Below, one piece after another: positions 43,273-52,535 of a DNA stretch of 64,000 nucleotides. The notes under the pieces were generated by a model. It ran no database searches. It was not told the origin of the DNA and saw only the letters and a program-made list of their open reading frames with translations. The DNA comes from Fusarium oxysporum f. sp. lycopersici 4287 (lineage: Eukaryota > Ascomycota > Sordariomycetes > Hypocreales > Nectriaceae). Position 1 is the first letter of the stretch, and each line of letters opens with the position of its first letter. The translations under genes were made by a program, and so were the position numbers. Location of the stretch: contig NC_030991.1 of the NCBI RefSeq assembly GCF_000149955.1, forward strand, positions 537,295-601,294, read 5' to 3'.

Positions 43273-44424
43273 ATGGCACGCTTTCAAAACCATCTATCCT
43301 CGGCGTTCAGAAGAAACAGTCAGAAGAGCTCAGCCATTACCGTGGAATCTATCAGCCAAAGCTCACACATTGCCCTCACCAGCGATTCTGAACAGGGTCT
43401 CCAGCTGTTGGTCTCGGGCGAAGTGACTGTTGAAGTCCATGAACAGCGCGTGTATATGGCCCGACTTGATGCCGACTTAAAACTCCACATCGAATACAAA
43501 CGGCCCTTCAAGTCACACTGCAATGCTTGCCGAAACTGGAACCATCAACTGGCGAGCTGTCAGCTCCTCACTCAACCAACGACTCTCGCTTATGGGAAAC
43601 ACACATTCCCCTTTTCAGCTCTGATCGAAGGAGACCATCCAGCCTCAATGGAAACTTCACTTATTTCGGTCAAGTATGGCCTTGCAACTGAGACCCAGTT
43701 CGCCCGCCACGGAGTCGCTTCCCTCGAGACGGCCAAGAACGAACATGCCATCATCGTCAAGCCTTCACCTCCCGATCCTCGAAGTTCACAACGAACGGTG
43801 ACCACGGTCGATCCAATCACGATTATTACCCATCACGAGCCCGTTATAGACGCCGAGAACTCCAACAGATTCTCTTTCGAGCTAGAGGGATTGAACGGTT
43901 CTAATGGTGCCATTGGGGACCTTCAATCATGGGAGCTCGATGAGATCAAGTGGCATATAGTTCAGACAACAAAAACTACCCAACCAGCGTGTGAGAAGCA
44001 CCGTCTCGCTTCCCTTTCGGACCTGGGTCGAGTGATGCGGATACGGGACACACAAGTGCTTGCGAAGTGCGGAATAAAAGATGGCTGGGCACTCGATGGT
44101 ACTGCTGGGAACTCAAAAGCGAACATGGGGTTTGACTATACGATCAAGAACCGGCAGCCACAGAAAGACAGACCAGGGTTTGCATGCGATAACAAATGGG
44201 CTGGTGGCTTTGAGATTTCGCACCGGCTCCATGTCTGGTTCTGTCTATCGCTGGAGCGGTCCCAATCGGCCAAAAAGGGATTCGCAGAACGGGTCATGCG
44301 TGGGTCCTACGACGTTATACTCGCGGACCCTACGAGCAAGGACTTGGACTGGGGCCCTCATGTGCCACCCACGTATGAAGAAGTCGGCGGTTCACCACCA
44401 GACTACCACGACGACGAGCCTTAA
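43273..44424 (+). CDS. arrestin-like (LDB19-type) protein
   Basis: 383 residues, single exon. The N-terminal half has LLVSGEVTVEVHEQRVYMAR, a short C-N-A-C-R pair and beta-rich segments like the arrestin N-domain of fungal LDB19/ART adaptors. The C-terminus carries HVPPTYEEVGG and SPPDYHD, resembling PPxY and related WW-binding motifs that recruit Rsp5-type ubiquitin ligases. ART proteins direct endocytosis of transporters, and that is the probable role. No lesion is seen. It lies between a dead LINE and an intact MULE. Confidence 0.55.
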   Translation: MARFQNHLSSAFRRNSQKSSAITVESISQSSHIALTSDSEQGLQLLVSGEVTVEVHEQRVYMARLDADLKLHIEYKRPFKSHCNACRNWNHQLASCQLLTQPTTLAYGKHTFPFSALIEGDHPASMETSLISVKYGLATETQFARHGVASLETAKNEHAIIVKPSPPDPRSSQRTVTTVDPITIITHHEPVIDAENSNRFSFELEGLNGSNGAIGDLQSWELDEIKWHIVQTTKTTQPACEKHRLASLSDLGRVMRIRDTQVLAKCGIKDGWALDGTAGNSKANMGFDYTIKNRQPQKDRPGFACDNKWAGGFEISHRLHVWFCLSLERSQSAKKGFAERVMRGSYDVILADPTSKDLDWGPHVPPTYEEVGGSPPDYHDDEP

Positions 44425-44769
44425 GTTAAGGATGAGTGAAGGGGTGTTGATGAAGAGTAAAGGAACCAGGGTAGGCAAATGAGAATAGATACTTAGTGGC
44501 ACCACAGTCTAGAATAGAGATTTATTTCTCATGCCAGCATTTCAGGCTATTGGGTGCTCTACCATGAACTATTTAGCACTTTAAGCCGCTAGCTCTGTAG
44601 AGACTGCCCCTTGTGATCCGTGACTTCTTTGGTAGGTGTTATACCCTACTGTACCAATTACCACTGGTATTGACATCCAATACCAGTTTTGGTGGCCCGT
44701 GCACCTCTCTTTTTCCATCTCCTGCTCCTAGGTTGCAATACAAGATTACTTGGCCCGTGCACCCTAGTA
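44425..44769. other. 3' flank with small inverted repeat
   Basis: Near 44660-44700 CACTGGTATTG and CAATACCAGTTTTG form a short hairpin. The phrase GGCCCGTGCACC occurs twice (about 44694 and 44753). No gene. Confidence 0.4.
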
Positions 44770-44778
44770 CTACAGTCC

Positions 44779-47700
44779 GGCGGCTAATAGGCGGACGGGT
44801 ACCCGTCCTTCTAAAACTGGACGGGTCCCGTCCGAGTTACCATATCTGGTATAGCTTACTCCGCTATCGGATTGGAACTATTTCGAGTGGTTTTACTTGA
44901 AGTCCATCAACCGCTAATTTTACTCAAAGCAAATCGCTGACTTTAACTTGTATAGTCTTGATTTATCCGAGCTATAAGCTCATTATAAACTCTACTAAAG
45001 TTAGGACTGAACTACAATACAACTCTCCTCCTGTTCCGTGGCAGCATACAAGGCTTCTTGTTCATCGATATCCCGCTGAGCTATCTTCCACAGCTCGCCC
45101 ATACCTCTTCTGCTTGTAAACAGTCGTCCGTTCTCGGTCTCCTCAGCTACTTGTGCTTCAATTCGATCAGCTTCTGCTTTATCCCAGTCTAAGTAAGCCA
45201 TCATCTCTTCTTTAGTCCATTCTCTGGGACCCGTCGGGGTCTTGCAGCACCTCCCCATCTGCTTATAATCAAGACACCAGCTGTAGCTTGCTTTTGGGTA
45301 TCCCAAAGGTAAGCCCATCGCTTTTCGATACTGGCGATTACCAAGCCAGGCTCCTGGGGGTTGAGCCTTATACCAATCCTCTCTAGACTTGACGTATCTC
45401 TGATGGATGGCTCGTGGATCGTCATGCCTCAGATGTGTAGTTGGGTTTGAAGCTAGATCTCTCGAATTTAACTGTGGTGGTACCTGCGGTCTACACGTCG
45501 ATGGCGTAGGTGATGGGTGTCGAGGTTCTGGAGTCGTTATGTGTCGGTCCACCCGCTCTGTTTCGATGGTCAACTGGGATGGCAGATCTTGACAAGTTGA
45601 TTCATTCTCAAATTCGAAAGTTTCCAAAGTTGTGATTGGTTGCCACTGTATTTCGCCGAGCGTTTTCATCACTGGTGGCCTTGGTTCCTCAGGGGTCGTA
45701 AAGGGTATCCACTCAAAGGTTTTCGAACACACCTGCGGCTGGTCTGAAGATATAACTGGCAATGCTCTTAGTTCCGAGCATCGTAGTGGACACTCCTTTG
45801 AGTTCCTTGCGTGACCTAGTATATGACATTTGCTGCATAAAGGAGGGTTTCGTATCGGCCTCGCCTTCTCAATGACTTCAAAGCCGCCAAGTTCTCTTCT
45901 CACACTAGATAACGGCAAAGACGAATTCGTAGTCACTGGATCGACTCGCTGGCGGGGTTCTAAGAGGGGCCTTCGATTATCTTCCCGAGTCAAGTGCCAA
46001 TGCGGATGAAAATCTTCGAGTTGTAGAGTCTGGCCTTGAGCTAATAAACCCTCCAGCTTGTGGGCGCAGGGCAGCCCTTGTGATCGTGAGAAAGAACCAG
46101 TACAGGCCGATGAAGGAGTAGAGCCTTGATGAAATAGAAGCTTTCGTTGCTGCTCAACCTTTCGCAAAGCTTCATGAGACACCCAACCACGTACTGCACC
46201 ATAGAGAATACTGGAGAGTTCGATAGGTGTCCTGATCTTCTGCTTGGCTTGGTTCGACTTCAACTCCGCCAGTTGATTAAGTAGTGCATGCTTGATCGAT
46301 CGCCAAGCTTCGAACAGGTCCAATGTAGATACTTTGAGGTGGCTCTTGAGCAGCCAGTGTATGCCTTCCACCCTTGAAGTAACGACGTTGTCAAAGTGGG
46401 GATGTTGATTGACCCACGCCTTCACCAGCTTCTCTTTGTATTGATCAAGCCAGTTTGTCTTGATATATTTGACTTCTTCGATATAATCCGCGATGTATTT
46501 CTTCTCAAACTCGGACACACGTTCGTGGAAAGTTTGTTCATTTGGTGACTTGATGATCGAATGCCAGTGGCCATAAAACTCATTCCAAGCCTCTATTCCC
46601 GGGTTTTCCCCTTGAGTCTGGCGCGTAAATCTCGGCTGGCAGTAGCGAAGAACTGCCTTGTTAGCATGCCAGAGACATAGCAGCGGCCTTGATGATGGGA
46701 AGCAAGTATCGACAGCATTCATACATGCTAGGCAGCGATCAGTCAAGATGACAGAGGGATGCCTAATCCTGTGGTTTTCGCACAACGATCGGAATCGATC
46801 TAACGCCCAAAAATAGTCTTCTTCATATTCCCCACTCAGGAAAGCGAACGCGACACAGAACGAACGTTGACAAGAGTCGACACCAATCAAGTCCAAAAGT
46901 GGCATGCCGTATTTGTTGGTTTTATATGTACAGTCTAAGATTAAGACATCCGGATATGCCTGTAGGTATGCCACTGACTCGGGATGCGCAAATAGAACAG
47001 CTTTGACTCGACCGTCTGGACCGGTTTGAAATTGACTCCAAAATCCTTCTCTAAACAGCTGATCAGCAAGTGCGTTAATGCTGCTTTGTCCTTGACACAC
47101 TTCTCGTCTAGCATCTGCAATACGATTGTAGATGTCCTGTTGTGTTGCTATCGTGTCGGTGTTCTGCCGCATGTACGTTCTAATTTCTTTAGGGGCTATC
47201 CCAGCGTTGGCAAGGCCAGTCAGTTGAGACAGGTGCTCCTTAGACAGTGTTCGAAGTACTGGGTGGGCGGTGGTGTCTTGGCTTGGTTCATGGTTATGTA
47301 GTGAGAATCGGCTGTTAGAACGGTGCCGCAGAGTCCAGGTACTTCTATCATTATTTTCCTTCGCCAGTACAGAGAACTCGCAGCCTGTTGTTCGAGTTGT
47401 CGTCTTACGTTGGCGTTCTCTGGAAACGATTGGATGGTTACGGCGACGATCACACATGTACGTGATCGTCCTCCTGCCAGTTTTCTCCTTGGTTGACCTT
47501 CCAGTTATGAACGCATAGCCCCTGGTCGCTGCCCAGGCGTTGATTGCCTCGAATAGCGCCTCCCGTGACTCATACTCGCCTTCAGGAGGGAGATAGTCAC
47601 CAGGAAACGGTGTCGGACTTTGAGAATGGTTGACGTTCATAGCGAAGCAGTCGCCGTTAGCCCGTAATCTCGACACGATTAGCAGCGAGTGCAGTAGAAC

Positions 47701-47821
47701 GCGATATTCGAGATGCCGCGAGAGGGAGACCGATAGCGGAGTGAGCTATACCAGATATGGTAATTGGGACGGGACCCGTCCCATTTTAGAAGGACGGGTA
47801 CCCGTCCGCCTATTAGCCGCC
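44779..47821 (-). mobile_element. complete Hop-like MULE DNA transposon
   Basis: 3043 bp with inverted ends of about 90 bp starting GGCGGCTAATAGGCGGACGG and containing palindromes GGACGGGTACCCGTCC and a GGACGGGTCCCGTCC type. The 9-bp target duplication CTACAGTCC is perfect at 44770-44778 and 47822-47830, as expected for Mutator-like elements. The transposase frame is intact. The ends differ at a few positions (ACTGGACGGG against ATGGGACGGG), so some age is possible. Confidence 0.93.
45001..47676 (-). CDS. MULE transposase (Hop-like)
   Basis: 891 residues, one exon. The N-terminus has a FAR1-like DNA-binding region (YESREALFEAINAWAATRGY then CDRRRNH). The MULE core follows: PDVLILDCTYKTNKYGMPLL (first Asp), SVILTDRCLACMNAV (second Asp), CLWHANKAVLRYC, and a helical insertion with the likely Glu in the EFYGHWHSI region. 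A SRVEGIHWLLKSHL segment comes next, then a SWIM-like region and a CCHC knuckle CSKCHILGHARNSKEC. It should act on the ends of the enclosing element. A second in-frame ATG (MNVNHSQS) could be the true start. Confidence 0.9.
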   Translation of the reverse strand: MSRLRANGDCFAMNVNHSQSPTPFPGDYLPPEGEYESREALFEAINAWAATRGYAFITGRSTKEKTGRRTITYMCDRRRNHPIVSRERQRKTTTRTTGCEFSVLAKENNDRSTWTLRHRSNSRFSLHNHEPSQDTTAHPVLRTLSKEHLSQLTGLANAGIAPKEIRTYMRQNTDTIATQQDIYNRIADARREVCQGQSSINALADQLFREGFWSQFQTGPDGRVKAVLFAHPESVAYLQAYPDVLILDCTYKTNKYGMPLLDLIGVDSCQRSFCVAFAFLSGEYEEDYFWALDRFRSLCENHRIRHPSVILTDRCLACMNAVDTCFPSSRPLLCLWHANKAVLRYCQPRFTRQTQGENPGIEAWNEFYGHWHSIIKSPNEQTFHERVSEFEKKYIADYIEEVKYIKTNWLDQYKEKLVKAWVNQHPHFDNVVTSRVEGIHWLLKSHLKVSTLDLFEAWRSIKHALLNQLAELKSNQAKQKIRTPIELSSILYGAVRGWVSHEALRKVEQQRKLLFHQGSTPSSACTGSFSRSQGLPCAHKLEGLLAQGQTLQLEDFHPHWHLTREDNRRPLLEPRQRVDPVTTNSSLPLSSVRRELGGFEVIEKARPIRNPPLCSKCHILGHARNSKECPLRCSELRALPVISSDQPQVCSKTFEWIPFTTPEEPRPPVMKTLGEIQWQPITTLETFEFENESTCQDLPSQLTIETERVDRHITTPEPRHPSPTPSTCRPQVPPQLNSRDLASNPTTHLRHDDPRAIHQRYVKSREDWYKAQPPGAWLGNRQYRKAMGLPLGYPKASYSWCLDYKQMGRCCKTPTGPREWTKEEMMAYLDWDKAEADRIEAQVAEETENGRLFTSRRGMGELWKIAQRDIDEQEALYAATEQEESCIVVQS

Positions 47822-47830
47822 CTACAGTCC

Positions 47831-49209
47831 AAAATCAACTCTAGTAGAGTTGATTTTATTGACCCACTTTAAACCTAGTAGAGTTGATTATTGCCAGGGT
47901 GTAGAGTTGGTTTAACGCTGTCTTATATACAGGAGTAATAGTGCTGATCAGAGCAGGGGTTTTGTCAGGGGTTTGTCAGGGGTTTGCCACAGAACGCGAC
48001 ACGTCCTTTCGCGTAAAGTGCTATAGGGGGGTAATATCATACTACTAGACAGTCTCGTTGTTGATCAAAGCACTATCATTATTCAGATCTTACTACTAGT
48101 CACCGAGTCACTATGACAGCTTCAAACTTGCAATCTGAACCATGCAGTGCAATTTATCCCTACGTTCTTCTGTCCACATACCGTCTTCTCGTGTGCCAGG
48201 TTTGTGCGTTCGCCTACTCTTCTATTCTTAATTGTCGTGTCCCCGTAATTGTCGCGTACCCCTGTCCACTTCTCAAGTGCCTTTCTATCTCCTGTTTATT
48301 CCCATTCAATCCATACTATTGGTGGTTTTCACGCATTCAGGAGGTAGTCATGGAACCTTAACCTAAGCCAAGCCACCCATACGTTGAATGACAGACAATG
48401 ACAGACAGAGAGAGCAAGGCAGTCAAGTGACAACATAGTGTCAATGTAGCGTCATCAATGACGTGAGCTTCTTTCTCCAAGTTCTAAAAATAGAGGAAGC
48501 TTTCAAAAGTGCTAAAAGAAAAAGCAATACCTTTATATCAAGGATAAATACCAGGGGTACTTGGGGGCTGCTGAATCCCGCTAAATACTATTAGAATATA
48601 GCGGACTCTTATCAGTAACTAAGAAAGGACCATTTCTCCTATTACCCCTAAAGCTAGAGAAGCTTTATGTACAGAGTACAGGGCCTGTTATCGCCGACCC
48701 GAGTATAATATCTTCATGGGTAACTATCCCTTCAAGTACTACAAGCCTCCACTAGGGTCAAATGAGGTATCGACCAGAACCTAAGCGAATCAAATACTAA
48801 TCCAGTACGGAGTAAAGGTGGTCCATTGGCTCAGATTCTGGCCTATACCTCTCTTGACCCTAGTGGAGGCCTGTGGCACTCAATGAAATAAGGCTGAAGT
48901 ATGTGGCGTTAAATAGTTTCAGCACCCCAGCCTCCCACAAAGCAAAATCATAACCTAACTCGCTCAAAACGACGCTTTTAAACGTCACGTTTATTGAGGC
49001 ATGGGCCCGTGCTTGCTGATCTTTATTTCCTTTGCAATTGCCCTATAAATATCGCACCTGGTGTATTCATTAGTCGTCGTCTTAACGGTTCGGACCTCTC
49101 GATTACGGCGCCTTACGACTTTCCAAGGTTACGCCAGCATTCGGCTTCAACTGCGTCCGACAAGGGCAAAAAAAATAAAAAAATCCCAAGGTGGAATGTC
49201 AGGAAGCGA
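47831..49209. other. intergenic with palindrome, tandem motif and a hairpin element
   Basis: Contains the near-palindrome TCAACTCTAGTAGAGTTGA at 47835-47853, three CAGGGGTTT units near 47950-47985 and the hairpin repeat at 48741-48874. The plus frames at 48113 and 48994 before the ATG at 49210 look non-coding. Confidence 0.4.
48741..48874. repeat. 134-bp inverted-repeat element (MITE-like)
   Basis: Two arms of about 50 bp: ACAAGCCTCCACTAGGGTCA on the left and its near-perfect complement on the right, with further pairing through AGGTAT, CCAGAA and AAGC-type blocks, and a loop of about 35 bp. No obvious target duplication was seen. Confidence 0.7.
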
Positions 49210-50656
49210 ATGCCAGCGATGCATTCGCTTCCGCCTGATATCGCGGCTCAGAACAAAGGCCCTGCTATGATGGCAGTTATGTACTCATTCACTGCCCTTT
49301 CATCCCTCACTGTCGTAGGCAGGGTCTTTTCGAGGTATAAGAAGCTCGGTCACTTAGCAATCGATGACTACGTTATAATTCTGTCTCTTGTCGGTTCCCT
49401 GTTCTGTTCTCTATGATGCAATTACCCCACTTCAGCAACCACAGGCGATGGAACAGGAACAACTGCTGAACGCTCAATAGGGGTTCGTATTCGCCTACGT
49501 AGGCTGCTGGACTGCCGCTATCTTAGCCGGCAGCGGCCGCCACGAGGCGACGCTGACAGTCGCCGAACTCGATCGTTCTATATTCTTTTTCATGGTCGGC
49601 CTGGTCCCAGGCGTGCTGTCGCTCGCGCTACCCAAGTTCGCCGTTGTCAATCTACTCATCAAGATCCTCTTCCCATCACCTCCGCACGAGCGGTTGCTTT
49701 GGAGCCTCCCAATCGCAAACATTGTCCTCGTGCTCGGCGCCTTCGGCGTCCACTACTCAGAGTGCGACCCGCCATCGGCTCGATGGACCTTATATGCCCC
49801 TGCGAAGTGCCGTAGCTCGACTGGTACAATCGTCTATTCGGTTGTTGTGGGGTGTAAGTGGGCCCTTATTCTCGGGAGCGGAAGGAGAGGTGTCCGATAT
49901 ACTAATGTAATGGGTGGACAAACGGCAGCATTTTCGGCTGTGGTCGACTTCTACCTCGCTATATACCCAGCCATAGTGTTATGGTCCCTACACATGCATC
50001 TGAAAAAGAAGCTGGCCCTCAGCGTAGCCCTTGGCTTCGGTGCTTGGTTTGTATCCTGCCGCGAGCTAGTCCCCGTCAAGTCACGACACGGACTGATATC
50101 TGCGCTAAGTGCTGGTTGTGCTGCCGTACGCAAGGTCATGGAAGTTCCAAGTATGGGAGACGGTACAGATTATACTTGTGAGCTCGCACCCTCCGCTTAA
50201 CAGCACAACATTGACACCCTTACTGACGACGTCCTGGGTGACCAGATGACTCAGGGAGCCTCGTGATCTGGATAACGTAGGTAGTCTTCCTGATATAATC
50301 TAGCATGTTGCCATTGACCTATTCCCATTATTCGCAGTATCGAGACAAACAGTGTCATAATCGCCGCCTGCATCCCTATGCTCCTGCCCTTCCTTGAACT
50401 ATTATTTGGGAAGAAATTCTTATCCGCGCCCGTTCCATCGTCCTTGAATCGAATAAGTGGCGCGAGACCTGGAAGCAGGACGAGAAATATCACGGCAACC
50501 AACAAGTCAGTCGAGATAGAGAAGCGGAGAACAAGCGATGAGGTGGAAGAACGCATGGGGTCTGTCCTGCTCCTTGAAGAACCGAGCCACGACGAGGAAC
50601 GCGGCCAGAACCAGACGGCGGACAATATTCGTCAACGCAAGCCACAGCTTACATAG
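49210..50656 (+). CDS. rhodopsin-domain (PTH11-like) integral membrane protein, six exons
   Basis: Joined exons 49210-49389, 49481-49853, 49929-50046, 50110-50177, 50255-50276 and 50338-50656 give 1080 bases, exactly 360 codons, with no stop. Donors are GTCGGT, GTAAGT, GTTTGT, GTGAGC and GTAGGT; acceptors are AATAG, GGCAG, TAAG, CTCAG and CGCAG. The product has seven hydrophobic segments. Family motifs include VVGRVFSRY, DDYVIIL, GSGRHEATL, LALPKFAVVNLLIKI, CDPPSARW, FSAVVDFYLAIYPAIVLW, LVIWITIETNSVIIAACIPM and a charged cytoplasmic tail. The first donor is weak. Likely a surface receptor-like protein, in contrast to the damaged copy at 28730. Confidence 0.78.
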
Positions 50657-51130
50657 CATGCTATTATTCAAACTAGAATAGCATCGCACAATAAGCAAGT
50701 TATTATATTACGCAGTCAAAGTGCACGCCAGATCATGTATAGTTGCGATAGCCATACAGTATCTTTATTTAAAACAATGTCTGAAGCCCTACTGTACAAA
50801 GGTTGAGCTAAATCCCGCCGCATTGTCTGATCTTTGTCCGTGCCAACCCAGGCGACTACAAATTTCCCCTGCGTTTTGCCGTAAAATTGCCTGTAGCTTC
50901 TATACTTTTTGTCCGTGCCCATTGATATGATAACCAAGTTCAATAAAACCAACTTGTTGTTTACCTCCTTTTTATCCGTGCGCACTTGTGCTTCTGACTT
51001 CCCACTTTTATTCCATTCCTTCCACGTTCTTTCCTTTCGCCTTCTGCTCCAGGCTCAAGATACCGTTTGGTAAAAGAATATAATATAGAAGCGGTGACAG
51101 TATATAACAGCATAGCGAGGGATAAATATC
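50657..51130. other. region with three copies of a GCACGGAYAAA motif
   Basis: TTTGTCCGTGC at 50833-50843 and 50908-50918 and TTTATCCGTGC at 50971-50981 lie at about 60-75 base steps just before the OrsD-like frame. They may be the end region of a DNA element that carries it. Confidence 0.5.
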
Positions 51131-51760
51131 ATGGAATCGTCACCTATTGCCCCGACTGCAGGGGTACAACAGTCACAGTCGCCTTCTCAATTCCTTGAGT
51201 CGCTCTCTTTATGTGTTCATCCTGATTCGTAACTACTAATCTGCTGCGATGATGAATGCAAACACGCCATCTCCCCCAATGGGTCCCATCCTACCAATCA
51301 TCTGAGAGATAAACACAAGATCCCTCTATCTCGGCGGAAAGGTCTCAGCGAGGTACTAGCTACACTGGACCTCAAAAATCCAGATCAGGCTGCGCCACTT
51401 GCAGATTGTTCACCTGAAGACAAAAAGCTCCGGTCCTACGATGGATTTTCCTGTCTGCATTGCAAGTATCGCACCATCAACCTCACGCTCAGCATACAAC
51501 ATTACAGCCAAGACCTGCCCCAATTACCCCCAACACCCGCGGAGATCTACCAGGAAGGCAGACATCGAGACATATTTCGAGTACGTTTACTTGCAGACAT
51601 GGGCCTCTGGGCCCTCTCGAGCCTACTGGATTGTTGAACGCGATGGCCGACTGGTCCGGCCAGCGGTGCCCGTTGGAAGTATACGTGGGCTAGTTTCGAG
51701 CGGTCAAGACTCCAGTAGGCAATTGCAGCTTAGGTTTTCAACGCTGCCCCCAGTAATATA
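51131..51760 (+). pseudogene. N-terminal fragment of an OrsD-like C2H2-type protein
   Basis: From ATG 51131 the frame reads MESSPIAPTAGVQQSQ, then a TAA, LLICCDDECKHAISPNGSHP and TNHLRDKHKI (C-x4-C and H-x4-5-H zinc finger), LSEVLATLDLKNPDQ and LRSYDGFSCLHCKYR. After a frameshift it continues ETYFEYVYLQTWASGPSRAY. This pattern is that of the N-terminus of large fungal proteins with OrsD/DUF3505-type zinc fingers, often repeat-associated and sometimes fused to helicases. The C-terminal part is missing. Confidence 0.55.
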
Positions 51761-52186
51761 GTTGAACTTGGCTCTGAAATATAGTTTCCTGGTCTAGAGA
51801 TTATAAAAGACTAAGTTTTATTATTTTTGGATTAAAATTGCTGTCGCGGCATGTCATGGTATATTGCGATAGAGTGACACGCGATCAAGCGTTACATTTC
51901 CTATTGTAGAATAGTGTACTTCATCAGTGAAGCGTTACATTTCCTAACATGGCTAGCGCGGCGCCATCTAGGGGCACAGGTCCGTACAGTCACAGGCCCG
52001 TACACTTAGTCAGCAACACCCACTGTAAGGGGCCCCATAGGGAAACGCCTAGGCGTGCGGATTATGTCAGCCCTCAATTTGGCCCAAACTCCACATTCGG
52101 CGGTTTTCAGGGGCTGCACCCATTGCTGCTTTTGCTGGTCACAACTGTAGTCCCCAGGTCTGGGCTTCATCATAGCCCAAGCGACA
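51761..52186. other. no gene; 17-bp direct repeat
   Basis: AAGCGTTACATTTCCTA occurs at 51887-51903 and 51930-51946. The rest is unassigned, possibly the end region of the MULE fragment that follows. Confidence 0.4.
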
Positions 52187-52336
52187 TTTCCTGATGATGC
52201 GCTCCCGCCAGAGGGTATATACGATTCACGAGAGGCTCTGCTCGCCGCTATCAACAAGTGGGCAGCACCAAGAGGATACGCGTTCATGACTGGAAAATCT
52301 TCACGATCAACTAGCGGCAGGCAGATTATCACCTAA
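52187..52336 (+). pseudogene. MULE transposase N-terminal fragment
   Basis: 49 codons reading LPPEGIYDSREALLAAINKW and AAPRGYAFMTGKSS, close to the N-terminus of the MULE protein at 45001-47676 (LPPEGEYESREALFEAINAW). It stops at a TAA. The rest of the element is absent. Confidence 0.75.
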
Positions 52337-52535
52337 AGTGTGCTTCTGGTGTCTGACTATAAATGGCTTAGACCAGACTGGAGGCTGCGCACAACTCAAA
52401 GAGATGTGTCCTACCAATCGGATCAATGGTACTATTGCCGTCATTTATCCGAACGGCGATACGTAGAGCCGAGCTTGTTTGCGCGTCAACGTAATTCCCG
52501 AACACCCTCAACTTTGCAGACAAAGACCGATCACG

